Source: Tachypleus tridentatus (lineage: Eukaryota; Arthropoda; Merostomata; Xiphosura; Limulidae). From it: DNA of 64,000 bases. The stretch covers positions 28,313,276-28,377,275 of the forward strand of contig NW_027467782.1 of the NCBI RefSeq assembly GCF_004210375.1, given 5' to 3'. Below, piece after piece: positions 25,418 to 36,229 of this stretch; position 1 is the stretch's first letter, and the number at the start of each line of letters is the position of its first letter. Both the position numbers and the translations under genes were made by a program. The notes below the pieces were generated by a model that was not told the origin of the DNA, made no database searches, and saw nothing but the letters and a program-made list of their open reading frames with translations.

Positions 25418-25475
25418 CAGACAAGGAAAAGAACCAAGATATTCATAGCTGTAATTATACTCATATATTGAAATC
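25418..25475 (-). pseudogene. dynein heavy chain exon piece (YEYLG motif)
   Basis: On the minus strand, an acceptor-like 'attgttag' is followed by a frame reading ISIYEYNYSYEYLGSFPCL. Dynein heavy chains carry a near-invariant 'YxYEYLGNxxRLVITPLTDRCY' just before the AAA1 Walker A loop, and this piece lies 0.8 kb upstream of the exon that begins 'HCYLYMM', on the same strand. Beyond 'CL' the frame continues VEHSTRCEDLV and then stops, so either a donor lies at 'ctg|gtgg' or the sequence has decayed. Order and spacing support one dynein gene. The exact exon junction with 24621 is not resolved. Confidence 0.55.
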
Positions 25476-25479
25476 CTAA

Positions 25480-26984
25480 CAATACAGTTATCAGCATACA
25501 CATCCAAGTAGTATCTCAACTATTTCAACCACTCGAAACTGTCATTCCTGGTGACCTCAAAAAAATATGGATATTATTTATTTTTTTTTTTTACACATGT
25601 TATACCTGCTGAATCATTTAAATTACAAAACAATTTCCAAGGACAGAAGCTGGGAAGGCAGAACAAGCAACATTTTAGATGGATTATCCATATCCTAAGA
25701 TAAAAGAAATGGCTTTTAAAATCTGGATTCCTACACCAGTGTTTAATTTTTTGTACATGATACATACTGAATTATTTAAATTACAAGGTAATTTTCAATA
25801 CACCTCATAAAATATACCATGAAGTTTGCACAGCTAATTGTTTTATTCTTTCTTTATATTTATTTCAAGCATGCATTGCAAATTTAAAAGTATTATAGTT
25901 TCCAGTAATTTTATTTCCTAATGTAAAAGGTTTTCTAAAATAATAAGAATTTAATTTAGTCACGGCATTTCTTAAATTCTGTTACATAATCTATATTACA
26001 ATTTTGTATGTTAAAAACTGAATAAAAAAAAGCTATATCACATTCAACAATTCAACCATCAGTGATACAATGTTAATATACTAGTTTTAAATAAATAATA
26101 TTAACATGAAACAATTTTATTTTAAAGTAAGGTACATAATTTGATGTTAACAAAATCATTCACATAATACTAATTTTTTTAATGGCTTGAACAAATCAAT
26201 ACACAACAATGTGCAGGCTTCAATAATATTTTTTGTTTCTCACATATGCTTAAGACAACTAGAAAAATGTTCAAATTTGTATAAAAAGCCTACAAAACTA
26301 TCTTAAATGATCAGGAATTTAAAAAACTGTTTTTAAAGAGTGGGTGTGAGACTACAGAAAAAGGTGGAACAATAAAGATATGTTCATTATCCCTTATTTT
26401 TATCTCCTGAATATTATTTACCTATTGATTACTAACTCCAAACAACACACAAATTTCAAGGAAACATCTCATCACATTTTTCATGATGCCTTAAACCTTG
26501 TGTTAGACCACTACTTTAACCAACCAAATCTTTATAAAAGATTTATAAAATGCTTTATATACACACAAGGTTATTGACAAATAAAATACATTTTCCACAG
26601 GTGTGATTCAAGATTTTTATGAATATGTGTACATGGAGTTAGGATAAAATTGTCTTCTGCTGAAAATCTGTCATTCTATTAATTATGAAAACTTCTGACA
26701 ACAATAATGCATCTTGTCAAACTATGTTCTAAATTAAATAAACCAGCTTGTGTGGAGTTATGATTAAAAAGGGACAATTATTTTAAGCACTGAATACAAC
26801 TGCAATACACGAGTATACTGAACTTTGTATACATGTTTGACTTGTTTTAATACATTATTTTAAAACAAGTAGACTGTGCTGTTTGTTTACTGTTGAAAGT
26901 TATTACCTACTGTAAATAATCTGGCCTACATACATAAAAAACCTGACATTAGAGCACTTGTCCAACACATGAGAGATCTTGAGT
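25480..26984. other. presumed intron of the dynein-like locus, nothing recognised
   Basis: AT-rich. Minus-strand frames near 25574-25765 are hydrophobic and unrecognised. Further linker-domain exons expected between here and 34 kb were not found by eye. Confidence 0.4.
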
Positions 26985-26997
26985 CCAACTCTGAGCT

Positions 26998-27253
26998 TTG
27001 TTTGTTTGTTTTGAATTTCACACAAAGCTATTCAAGGACTATATTTGCTAGCCGTCCCTAATTTAACAGTGTGAGACATGAAAAAAGGCAGCCAGTCATC
27101 ACCACCCACTGACAATTCTTGGGCTACTCTTTCACCAACGAATAGTGGGATTGAATATCAATGAATATTAGCATGTTTGGTGCAACCAGGATTCGAACCC
27201 GTGACCCTCGGATTAAGAGTCGAATGCCTTAACACAGTTGGTCATGCCGGGCC
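26998..27253 (-). mobile_element. tRNA-derived SINE, family 1, with perfect 13-bp target duplication
   Basis: Minus orientation: the tRNA-like head ends in GGCCCGGCATGACC at the right, and a B box in the form GGGTTCGAATCC is intact on the minus strand. The TTTG-rich tail is at the left. The element is flanked by CCAACTCTGAGCT at 26985-26997 and again at 27254-27266, so both ends and the insertion site are defined exactly. It is better preserved than the copy at 6884, which suggests a younger insertion. Confidence 0.95.
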
Positions 27254-27266
27254 CCAACTCTGAGCT

Positions 27267-28264
27267 AAAGAAATACAAAAAAAAACTTGGATTATCACAA
27301 CCTTTTAATGTGCTCACAACCCCATTTATGTCAAGAAGTTTGGTCACCCCTTATAACCTTGTCTTTAATACATTCTTTAGTCCTATAAATAATGTTATGT
27401 TCTACCATGTGCATAAATCTTTGCTTTTCCCATAGCTTAACACTTTCATTATACAAGGACTCAATATCAGCTTTTATCACACTCAATGGTTCATTGTTTC
27501 ACTTAAATATTTAGCTTTATGGGCAAGATAATCAAGTAAAACATCCAACAATTTTTATCGTTATTGGTTGGTGATTCATCACTGATTAATGAAAACTTAT
27601 TATTCTGGATATTTTCCAATGTTTTATTCTCCAGTTTTTTTTTATATTCCATATTTCATCTTATACAAAACAGCAGTACAAAACATTAAATGTATTTGAT
27701 GAAGAGACTTGAAGTTAGATGTTAAAACTTTCAACACATACATCAAAACTGGAACAGCTGTAAATAGTTGTGAACTGTTTTAAAAGTACCTTAAATAGCA
27801 CACACTGAAAAACTATGATAATTAGGTTTTCTGGTTAGATTACACACGAACTGTTAAGTGATATGTTAATAATTATTGATAGGTTAATATGACACAATAT
27901 AAAATACGGTATGTATATATATTATTCATATATATTATACTGCAACATATTCTTTACTGCCTAATGAAGGGAATCAGCCTAAAACATTGAAACCCTAGAA
28001 AAACAACAACAAGTGGAACAACACTCATTCAAGCAAATAAATCACAACACAATAGTCCTACCATCAGACTGTATACCATCACCTAATCATTCATTTGTTC
28101 ACCTTTAGCTAAAAAAAGCATTTGTTTTAGTCTGCATTCTCACAAAATCTTCTATTTTCTTTGTGTTCTGGCTAATCGATTACTTAACATCACAATATGC
28201 TGTTGCTAATCAGTGGCAGGGCAAATAGGATTACAGACTGCATCTACAAAAATAGTGAGTGAAA
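27267..28264. other. no recognised gene; possible retroelement tail near 27955
   Basis: Mostly AT-rich. The phrase 'ctaatgaagggaatcagcc' with 'aaaacattgaaaccc' at about 27961-27992 resembles the 'GATGAxGxxxxxxxGxCGAAACGTTG' motif found near the 3' ends of several Penelope-like and LINE elements. It is too short to classify. Confidence 0.35.
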
Positions 28265-28520
28265 GTTTCAAAAAAGTTATAATGTCATTTTATTGTTCAT
28301 TTGTTTGGCCACATTTGGAGTAGTATTCAATTTTGGGCTCCTTACCTCATAAAGGACATTGAATTATTGGAAAGTGTTACTAGGATAGCACCTCTGATGT
28401 TCAAAGATCTTATTGAGCATATTTAAGATTGTAAAATGAATTCACACTGTTGGTGCATTTTCATATTTAAAAGTGAGAAAGATAAGACTAGGGAACTGAT
28501 ATTTTGTTCTCATAGTCACT
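28265..28520 (+). pseudogene. LINE (CR1/Jockey-like) ORF2 C-terminal fragment
   Basis: The frame reads FYCSFVWPHLE (PHLE at 28309-28320). After a shift it reads SIQFWAPYLIKDIELLESV (from 28322). This is the 'LVRPxLEYxxxxWxPxxxKDIxxLExVQRRA' block near the end of many LINE ORF2 proteins. Further on, 'KDKTRELIFCSHS' is a decayed version of the 'RRxRGDLIxxxK' segment. A short deletion near 28320 breaks the frame, and later stops end it. A remnant of a 5'-truncated insertion. Confidence 0.7.
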
Positions 28521-28659
28521 TAACATTTTGTGAACTAAAATGTATTTTCAGTAATAGTTACTGCCACTGACAATTTAGTCATTCTTTGCCATCGGCTTGT
28601 CCAAGCACTTTTAAGCACTAGTCTCACATGCTTCAGTCTTTTGTAATGCAGGTAAATGC

Positions 28660-29300
28660 CCCTGGTAACATCTAATTTGCAAATTTCTCCACCATTGTCA
28701 ATGTGTCCTCTATCCTGGTACTATATATATAAGTATCTGACTTAGATAGTGTAATCACTTTATCAAGACTGACACTGGCTCTCAGTGGGGAAGCAGGGTA
28801 GAAGTCGGTGAAGATGAGTATTATTGAAAATACATTTTCCTGAACGGAAAATGTTAACTTCCAAAACATATTTACCATTAGCTGACAATATAGCAAGAAT
28901 CCCACCCTCAGAAAGTAGAGGGAACTGTGTGAGCATGATCCATACAGAAAGTGTCTGCACTGAACAGTGGTGTATGAAGATAAAAGTGGTACACAAATGG
29001 GAGAACCACACTACATACAGAACAGGTATGCTCTTCACCCAAAACTTAGTTCCTATATCAAAGGTGGAATAGTACATGAGTAATTATTACAAGCCAATCT
29101 CAACCAGACAATCAAAGCTGCAACAACTCAGGGTTGGAATTAAGGGGCCTTGGTCCCTATATCCCACGTTGGCATTAATGGCTATAGGACTGCAATGTCA
29201 TAGATATATATACTTTTGATTTAATCCCAACCTGTAACTGTAGAATGACGTGTTTTGCACCAACAAAACTACAACAAAAAAGTAAGCAACACTGAAGTGA
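28660..29300. other. GC-richer unclassified sequence
   Basis: Composition changes from the AT-rich background, and several overlapping open frames occur on both strands at 28672-29077. None shows a domain I recognise. It may be part of the retroelement relic that continues to about 31.4 kb. Confidence 0.3.
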
Positions 29301-29354
29301 ACAAACTTTCACCTGAACTAGTCCAGGTGAAATCATCCAGTATGGAATTACAAA

Positions 29355-29561
29355 TACTCATTCTCTCTCCCTAACCAAATGGATAATGAGTATTTGGCTT
29401 GCCCCAAGAATTATGTAGAGAATGTGGAACCTGTGCTCAATTAAGGACCTAAGGTCAGAGTATTTCACATTTGGAATTACGAGGAGAAAGTGGATTTCCT
29501 TCCATAGATAATAAAAAAACTGACATTGATAAAAAAAATGGTCTATGCACCCCCTCAACCA
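29355..29561 (-). pseudogene. possible L1/Tx1-type LINE ORF2 tail (zinc-knuckle-like)
   Basis: On the minus strand the frame reads RGCIDHFFYQCQFFYYLWKE and continues IHFLLVIPNVKY, then LGASQILIIHLVRERE. The pattern x-x-x-H-x-F-x-x-C-x-x-x-x-x-L-W matches the zf-RVT-like region after the RT domain of L1/Tx1 and related LINEs, followed by a hydrophobic helical tail. The upstream RT motifs could not be read on the minus strand between 29.6 and 31.2 kb, so the call rests on one motif. Confidence 0.4.
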
Positions 29562-29599
29562 GATAGCTTCATGTCAACTATGAACTGAAATTATGAGTA

Positions 29600-31440
29600 G
29601 GCTCTCACAGAGATTGGTCCTACTCTAAATGACATATGAGAAAAACATCCAGGGACCAAAGTACGAGTGCCCCTAACTTTGCTCTCTTCTCTAACACTCT
29701 GGAGGAAAAGCCTCTGTCCAATACCACAGGGACACTGTGTATGGTAATGACTCCCTAGCTCCATTAGTAAAATCTGAGGGTAGGGAAATGCAAGATGGGA
29801 GTCCTGAGGAACTGTGCAATAGGTGGGCCAATTTCCCTAAATTTTAAAGAAAAACCAACCCCGATTTATTCAATCCAATGACTGGCAGAATCACCTTTAG
29901 CTTTATTCAGGATAGTTCATGAATAGCAGTCCATGATAATATAGTAATATCATCTAGAAAGCACTTAGATGGTCTTATTGAACACATCATTTCTACAGAT
30001 CCTGTCAAAATCAGTAGTAAGATTTACCAAATCAGCTGCTAGTGTTGAAATGGACTGAGAGAAGCACACTTGTCTTGGCAACACTCTTCACAAAGTAGAA
30101 ACCAGTGAAATCAATATATAGGGGACCCTGGAAAATAAAGATACAAGAGTGTACAAATATACCCCCCTTCCTCCTTATAATCCAGCAGATGTTAAAAACA
30201 GTCATGGGGTAAGGAAAAACTCCCAAGCATGTAAAGAACATGAGAGAAAAGCAGTGGAAGAAGTCTGAATATTGGCCTGTAAAAAGTTCACCACTGTATT
30301 AATGAAAGAGCCAGCAAAAAACATGTGCTGAATCTGTTGATATGTAATTCAGAAGATACCTCAACTGTATGGACCAAAATATGCAAAATGGATACTTGGG
30401 AATCCACTTCTGAAGAAATTGGGAAATTCAAGAGAAACTGAAGGATCCCAATGGAAACACAGTCAAGAAGATTACCACAAAAGGAGAAAAAGTGAATCAC
30501 AAAACACTTTCAGGTTTGATAGACCAAAACAAATTTTCAGTTTACAATCAATTGGAGTTGTGAGAAAGAGATGGTAAAAGAATTGCTGAGATAGATGTAC
30601 CCCCCTTTCCATACTTGCCACAGGCTTAGAAAGAAAAGTCCTATGGGGAGAAGAGAAAGTTTTACATATATGTCAATTACTCCAATTTATGACATCAAAA
30701 CGTCAGCAGCCAAAAAACGAGAAATTCCATCAATAAGTGGAAAACCAAGGCAAGCAAACAGAAAAGGAGAAAACAAGGTTAATCTATCTCATTACATAAT
30801 ACAATATTAAAGCTTCCAGCCTGAACCAGAAATATCAAGAAGGAGAAGAAAATAAATACCTTCATCAACAAGATGGGAGTAGACTAAAAGAAGACAAGCA
30901 AAAGCCCCACACAAAATCACATACCTAAATGAGGAATAGAAAAAAAAGGATTAGGATCCAAATCAGACTTCAAAAGTCAATATAGTGAAGAAAAATGTCA
31001 GAAAACAGAATCCATATTCTCTCAGGATCAACAAAAGACAACTTCAGAAGCCCTAAAATAAAACACCCCAGGACAAATGAAAGTCTCCATTTCTCAGTGG
31101 ATAAAAAATGGAAAACTGCATACCAAAGAAAAGAGATGCTATATAACAAAGGAGGAGTATGGAAAGGTGGATTAATTACCTTGCTGGCAACAGTAACATG
31201 GGAATTCATACCTGCAAATATCATGTCTTTTTTTTGTAATTATAATTATACTGAAATCCACAAGATGGTGTGAAAATTACATTCCACAATGGGGAAATAA
31301 GCAACACATTGTTGTCATTAGAATAAGTGATTAAATTATCTGAGTCAGGTACTTGTATACAGTACCAGGATAGAAAATGCATAGAAGAGGGAGGAGAAAT
31401 TTGCAAATTAGATATTGCTAAGGGCATTTAAATGGGTTAT
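29600..31440. other. GC-richer relic region, no readable domain
   Basis: Many medium open frames on both strands (for example minus 30032-30241, 30288-30500, 30970-31224, 31221-31427) with bulky hydrophobic residues on the minus side. The region may be the decayed body of the LINE whose tail is at 29355-29561, but I could not find RT motifs. Confidence 0.3.
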
Positions 31441-31449
31441 AAAACAATA

Positions 31450-32249
31450 TATGAAACCAATGATTAGATAGACAGAGCTGATGTCAAAGAATAGCTGTTT
31501 TGTCAGCTGATGGTTAGTATGTTTTGGAATAACAATTATTTCATTTAAATATTACACATATATGAACCTTAACAGCTAAGTATATTGCAAAATATACACA
31601 GAGAAAACTAAAACCAATCCCATCAATACCAAAAATATATAAAAGTATCAAATCTCAAGTGATGTTATGGTATTTGAGCTTTATATGCTGAACTGATGTA
31701 AATGTTTTGTTATTTATAACACATTCATATGTGCATTGTTTAAAACAACTAACAATTTTAATTTTTTGAAAAGTTTAATAGAAGTTTCAGACAATCTCTA
31801 TTGTCTGTATTAAAATGACTGAAAATATTTCTTAGCCGTTACTTTTATCATATAATAGCTTAATAAAATGTAATCCAATCATTATATTCAACTTGTCTTG
31901 TTGCCACACAATGAAATTACGATCAAATAACTGAGAAAATATCATACACAATTCTATAAATAAAATAAAAACATTGAACATTATTCTTTTGAATTTAAGA
32001 GTAGATTTGTAGAAAAGGGTGTGACATGTCACATGTTGATATTTTCTATTTTATTTCAGTAGAGATAAAAATAATTTCAGATGTCATTTTGTTTTCATTT
32101 CAAAAAATAAATAAAAGAAAAATGCAATTAGAATAAGTTAAAACAAATGATTGTGATTCTTGCAGTTAAAAATGTCCAATATGCTCTTAGAAATCTTTCA
32201 CACTTTTAACTTTTCCTGGGCAGACTGTAATCTGTATCTAACAAATATA
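31450..32249. other. no recognised feature
   Basis: AT-rich spacer before the mariner relic. No terminal inverted repeat of the mariner was identified here. Confidence 0.4.
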
Positions 32250-33196
32250 TGTACAACTCATGTAAGATTGTAAAATGTCAGGCCCATCTGAATAGGATGT
32301 AAATATGTGGTTTCTGTACATATCAGGTCATCCCTTAAGTCATGTCCAATTTTAGGTTCAGAAAAAAGAGAAAGGATTTCAAATGCTTTTACTGTTATTT
32401 CATCAACAATGTATGTTCCATTATTATTAATTATTTCCTGCCAATGATTCACAAGCTTCTGAATTCCACTTCTATAAAATCATTGGGATTTGAAGGAAAA
32501 TAATGTAATAGAGAATAGTTTTGACATCTTCATGTGTTCTAAGCTGTTTTCCATTAAGAAAGTTCTGCAAACATCAAAATAAATTATAATCAGATGGGGC
32601 AAGGTCTAGAGAATAAAGAGAATGTGAAAGTTTTTCCCAGTCCAGCTCTTCAATCTTTTCAGATGTGATCCTTACATTATTCTGGTATAATACAACACCT
32701 TTACAAATGATAAAAGCAGGCCTCTTTTCTTTCAGTGTAACATTCAAGTGCTCTAACTGTTAACAATAGAAGTCTGGTGTAAATGCTACATTGAGTGGCA
32801 GCAACTCAAAGTGAATCACATCAACAATATCCCACCAAATGTTTAACAAGATTTTCCTATTTCGGGGTGTGCCTTAGCTATTTTATTTGTACTGAGCCAT
32901 TGTCTGTAGTACTAAACATTTTTATAAAATATCCATTTTTCGTTTCCAGTCACTATTTTGCCCCCAAAAAAAGTAAGTTACATTCACAAGAGTGCAGAAA
33001 AGTACAAATAGCCACTCTTGCTCCAAGGTTGGCTTCTGTCAAATCATGATGGACCCATTTTCCAAGTTTTAACACCTCCTATAAACACCTTGAATGTTTT
33101 GGGTAGTTTCTGCTTCACTACTGCCTTTTTCAAACTCATAAAGCATTACATATTTAAAGTGGTCCCCAGACACATCCATCTTCATAAGTGTTTATT
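32250..33196 (-). pseudogene. mariner-family transposase pseudogene (internally deleted)
   Basis: Minus-strand pieces in order: a start reading DHFKYVMLYEFEKGSSEAET; then, after a jump, KWVHHDLTEANLGARVAICT; then TGNEKWIFYKN; then LKEKRPAFIICKGVVLYQN; then DLAPSDYNLF (32579-32605) and FLNGKQLRTHEDVKT; and finally HWQEIINNNGTYIVDE. These are the successive blocks of a mariner DDD transposase. The middle of the N-terminal DNA-binding half is deleted between the first and second blocks. The first catalytic Asp (family TGDE) is Asn here, the second (family HDNA) is also lost, and several stops and frameshifts occur. The gene is dead. Terminal repeats were not located. Confidence 0.85.
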
Positions 33197-33199
33197 TGA

Positions 33200-34030
33200 T
33201 TAATGATCTGAAAAAGTGGAGTTGGGTTAGTTTCTTTTATTTGTTTGAATATTTTTACACATGTCCTACTACATAATTAGTCACTAAAGCCTTCTACAAA
33301 GACAGAAATGATTATGCACTTTCTGTATTAAATTTTTGGACATTATTTATCAGATAACCTGGTATATGCTGCACCTCTTGCTATTTGTTATTTTCTTATA
33401 CCTCTCTTGTTCCACACTAACCATTGCTGTTAAGCCACATCAGTGCACAAATAAAAAGCTAATAATGATGAAACACATTACAAGCATGGAATAGTGGTTG
33501 TGCTATTTATGTAAACCATACCCAACTTTAGATTTCATGGTGATATGCATTTTGTTATGAATAAGTTAACATTAACACACCAATAATAAAGAATAATGTA
33601 AACATGGTGGAGATGAGAAGAAAGAAAATCATATTTGCTGGTTTGTTGAGTGTTTACCCAAATTTGATAAATGATGCTGTAAAAATAGTAATGTATTGTA
33701 TGAATAAATATGAGAATACAGGCTATAAAGCTTCAATTCTAAGATACAATGGACTAAGCAGAAATACCAATACTTGTGCAGCTGATTAACCACACATGAA
33801 CTATCACAACTCACACACACACCAAACAACTGTAAGATTGATATTTCTTATGCTATGTTGTAATGCTTAATGTTTCTCTGAGAAATTAAAATATCAAAGT
33901 GTCTGATTCTAGAAACTAAAACATTCAAATTTCATGTGTGGACACTTTTATTCAAGTTTTTATAATGCAACATTTTCATTACTACCATTTTACTATAATT
34001 GTGAGCATTCTCTTCTCTAAAATTTGGAAC
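33200..34030. other. presumed intron, nothing recognised
   Basis: AT-rich. Overlapping short frames at 33604-33829 are on opposite strands and show no domain. Confidence 0.4.
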
Positions 34031-34159
34031 CTGAAGATCTCTTTGGTATTGTTTATATTGGGACGCCTGTCCTGTTATCTGTTCTAACCTCACAGCCAAG
34101 GAAGAAAGTAAGTCTGTAACTTTCTGTGGATCAGAGTTCACGTCCATAAGAAATGACTC
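34031..34159 (-). CDS. candidate dynein heavy chain linker exon
   Basis: After an acceptor-like 'tgtattttag', the minus-strand frame reads ESFLMDVNSDPQKVTDLLSS, then LAVRLEQITGQASQYKQYQR, then DLQ: 43 codons with no stop. The pattern 'DPxKVxxLLxxLxxxLExxxxQxxxYxxYQxxLxV' is that of the start of the dynein linker (the lever between tail and motor). It lies upstream, on the same strand, of the YEYLG and Walker A pieces, in the order expected. The donor at 34030 (GTTCCA) is poor. The frame stays open further, to VPNFREENAHN, so the right edge is uncertain. Unlike the AAA1 exon this piece is undamaged. Confidence 0.45.
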
Positions 34160-34884
34160 CTAAAATACATACATTCCACAAAAATTATAATACTTCAAGA
34201 ACTTATTTTGTCAGTAACTCTTACATTTCCAAAACTATCACACATACAAACATAAATCTATCTTTAGGCACCCAACACACACACTTCCACTCTTTCCCTT
34301 TGACACAGATAGAGATATTATGAAAATGATTGATATATAACATAAGAAACACCAAGAAGGTGTTTGATGATATTATAGCCATAATATTTCATTTTAAAAC
34401 CTAATAATTAAAACAGACATTTTACATTAAAATCATCTTGAGTTCTACAACATATGACATGAAGAATGTGTGAATTTGAATGCCATATTCTGGGTTAATC
34501 AATAAAAAATTTTAAAAAGTGACATTTTTTGTTCATTGTAATAATAACATTTGTATCATCCAAAGCATGCTCATTAGACTAAGGACATATAACAGTATAA
34601 AAGCAGTCACATAACATGTAAGAGGAGAACAGCCCTTACTGTGATGGAAAGATGAATGTTTGTGCTTGATATCTGTTTAACTATGTATATTGTTTTAGTA
34701 CTTTCTGTTTATCAAGCAAATAGAACTGACAAACCTCGAGAATATTTTTGATGTTTACCTTCACACAAGATAATACTAAGAGAATTGAAAAGACTTTCTG
34801 TACACATAATATTTACTTTTTGACTTGTCTTAGTAAGTAAAAAACATTTGTAAAATTTATTTCTCCTGTTTTTTTTTTATTTCA

Positions 34885-35090
34885 GATATCCATGCAAAGC
34901 CACAAAATGATGATCTGCACTAACTATCTCTAATGTTTAAATTGAAAGACCAGAGAGAAAGCAGCTAGTCAACAGCATTCATTTCTAACCTTTGGGCTAC
35001 ACCAAAGTAATAGGAATTGACTGTCGCTTATGGTGCACCACTAGCCATACTGTGTAGAGCATGCACAAGTTTGTAACAATGCCTGACCCT
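34885..35090 (-). mobile_element. tRNA-derived SINE, family 1, strongly diverged
   Basis: Recognisable only by order of blocks: 'tgcaaagccac', then 'gaaagcagctagtca' and 'tttgggctac', then 'gaattgactgtcgc', then 'gcctgacc'. This parallels the intact copy at 26998-27253, including the minus orientation. It is probably one of the oldest SINEs in the window. It lies inside the presumed dynein-like gene. Confidence 0.7.
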
Positions 35091-35174
35091 TCTTATCTCA
35101 ACATCTCTTTTTAACTCTTTCACCTTTTGCTTAAGTTCATCAATATCCTTAACAAGTTCAAATTTGTTATACAT
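35088..35174 (-). other. short charged coiled-coil-like frame, possible exon
   Basis: The minus-strand frame reads MYNKFELVKDIDELKQKVKE and then LKRDVEIRR, a regular heptad-like charged helix adjoining the old SINE. It could be a piece of the dynein-like gene's tail or chance. No good donor follows. Another unrecognised minus frame lies at 35997-36206 (RRKSYVDNLKTFCPSEESIH and on). Confidence 0.2.
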
Positions 35175-36229
35175 GTCTGTCTTTCTGATGATTCATGTTT
35201 GAGAGTTTTCTGCAAGTGACAGAGCAAACCACCTGAAGCCTATAAAAAACATGAACAACATCCTAAGTTAGATTACAAACACACATCAGTCCTGAAATAA
35301 CAAATCTTACTCTAAAGGATAACATATAGTTTTCAATGATGCTTTCTTTTATTTTTGATTGTTTCTTTTACTTACCATACAGATTGAGTATTCTTACATT
35401 GTAAAATAATTATTGCTCCAATGAGGCAGTCTCCTGTTACAGGACACAGCATTAAAATCAAGTAAATACGTTGGATATACAAGATTGTTTAGTTTAAGAG
35501 TTGTTATTTAACTAACTTAGTGATTTAACAATTAATGATTATTTAATTTTCATAAGAAAAGTGTTAAAAGCAATTATTTTAAAAGTGATGCCTTGTTTCC
35601 TTACTTTTTGTGCTCTATTCCTACTTCCTAATTTTTCCTTTGAATTTTTTTGACATTTATTTAGATAGAATTAGTCACTAATAAAACCCAACTCATATCT
35701 ATAGTTGGATTAAAGTTCACAGTAAAACACAAAGAATAAGCAGAACAATGACCATGCCAACTTTTTTATGTTGCACCATGTCAAGAACCACCAAGTACTG
35801 AAATATTATTCATTCCTAATTTGTTCCCTTACTTTATTGGTGATCCCATTTCTACCTCCTAATATTTTTATTTGAAACTTTTTATATTTGTCTTGTAGCA
35901 TTTTTTGTACTAAGTCTCAAGAGTGACTGGGCTCTAGGCCTATCCTTCTTGTAACTTTTTTCATTACTATCTCTCAACATTTCCGAGCTTTTGCTGTTAT
36001 CTTTGATATAGTTTTTCTTCCATCTGGCTCAAGTGACATACTTCTTTTTGGCTGGTTTGTTTGTTTAACATACTCAGCATTGCTCTTTCTAACCTTATTT
36101 CTATTCTCGCATGAATGCTCTCTTCACTGGGACAAAACGTTTTAAGGTTATCAACATAAGATTTTCTCCTTTTCTTAAAGGCATATATTAGAAAATGCAG
36201 TTTCAATTATTATGTACAATTTCAGATGT

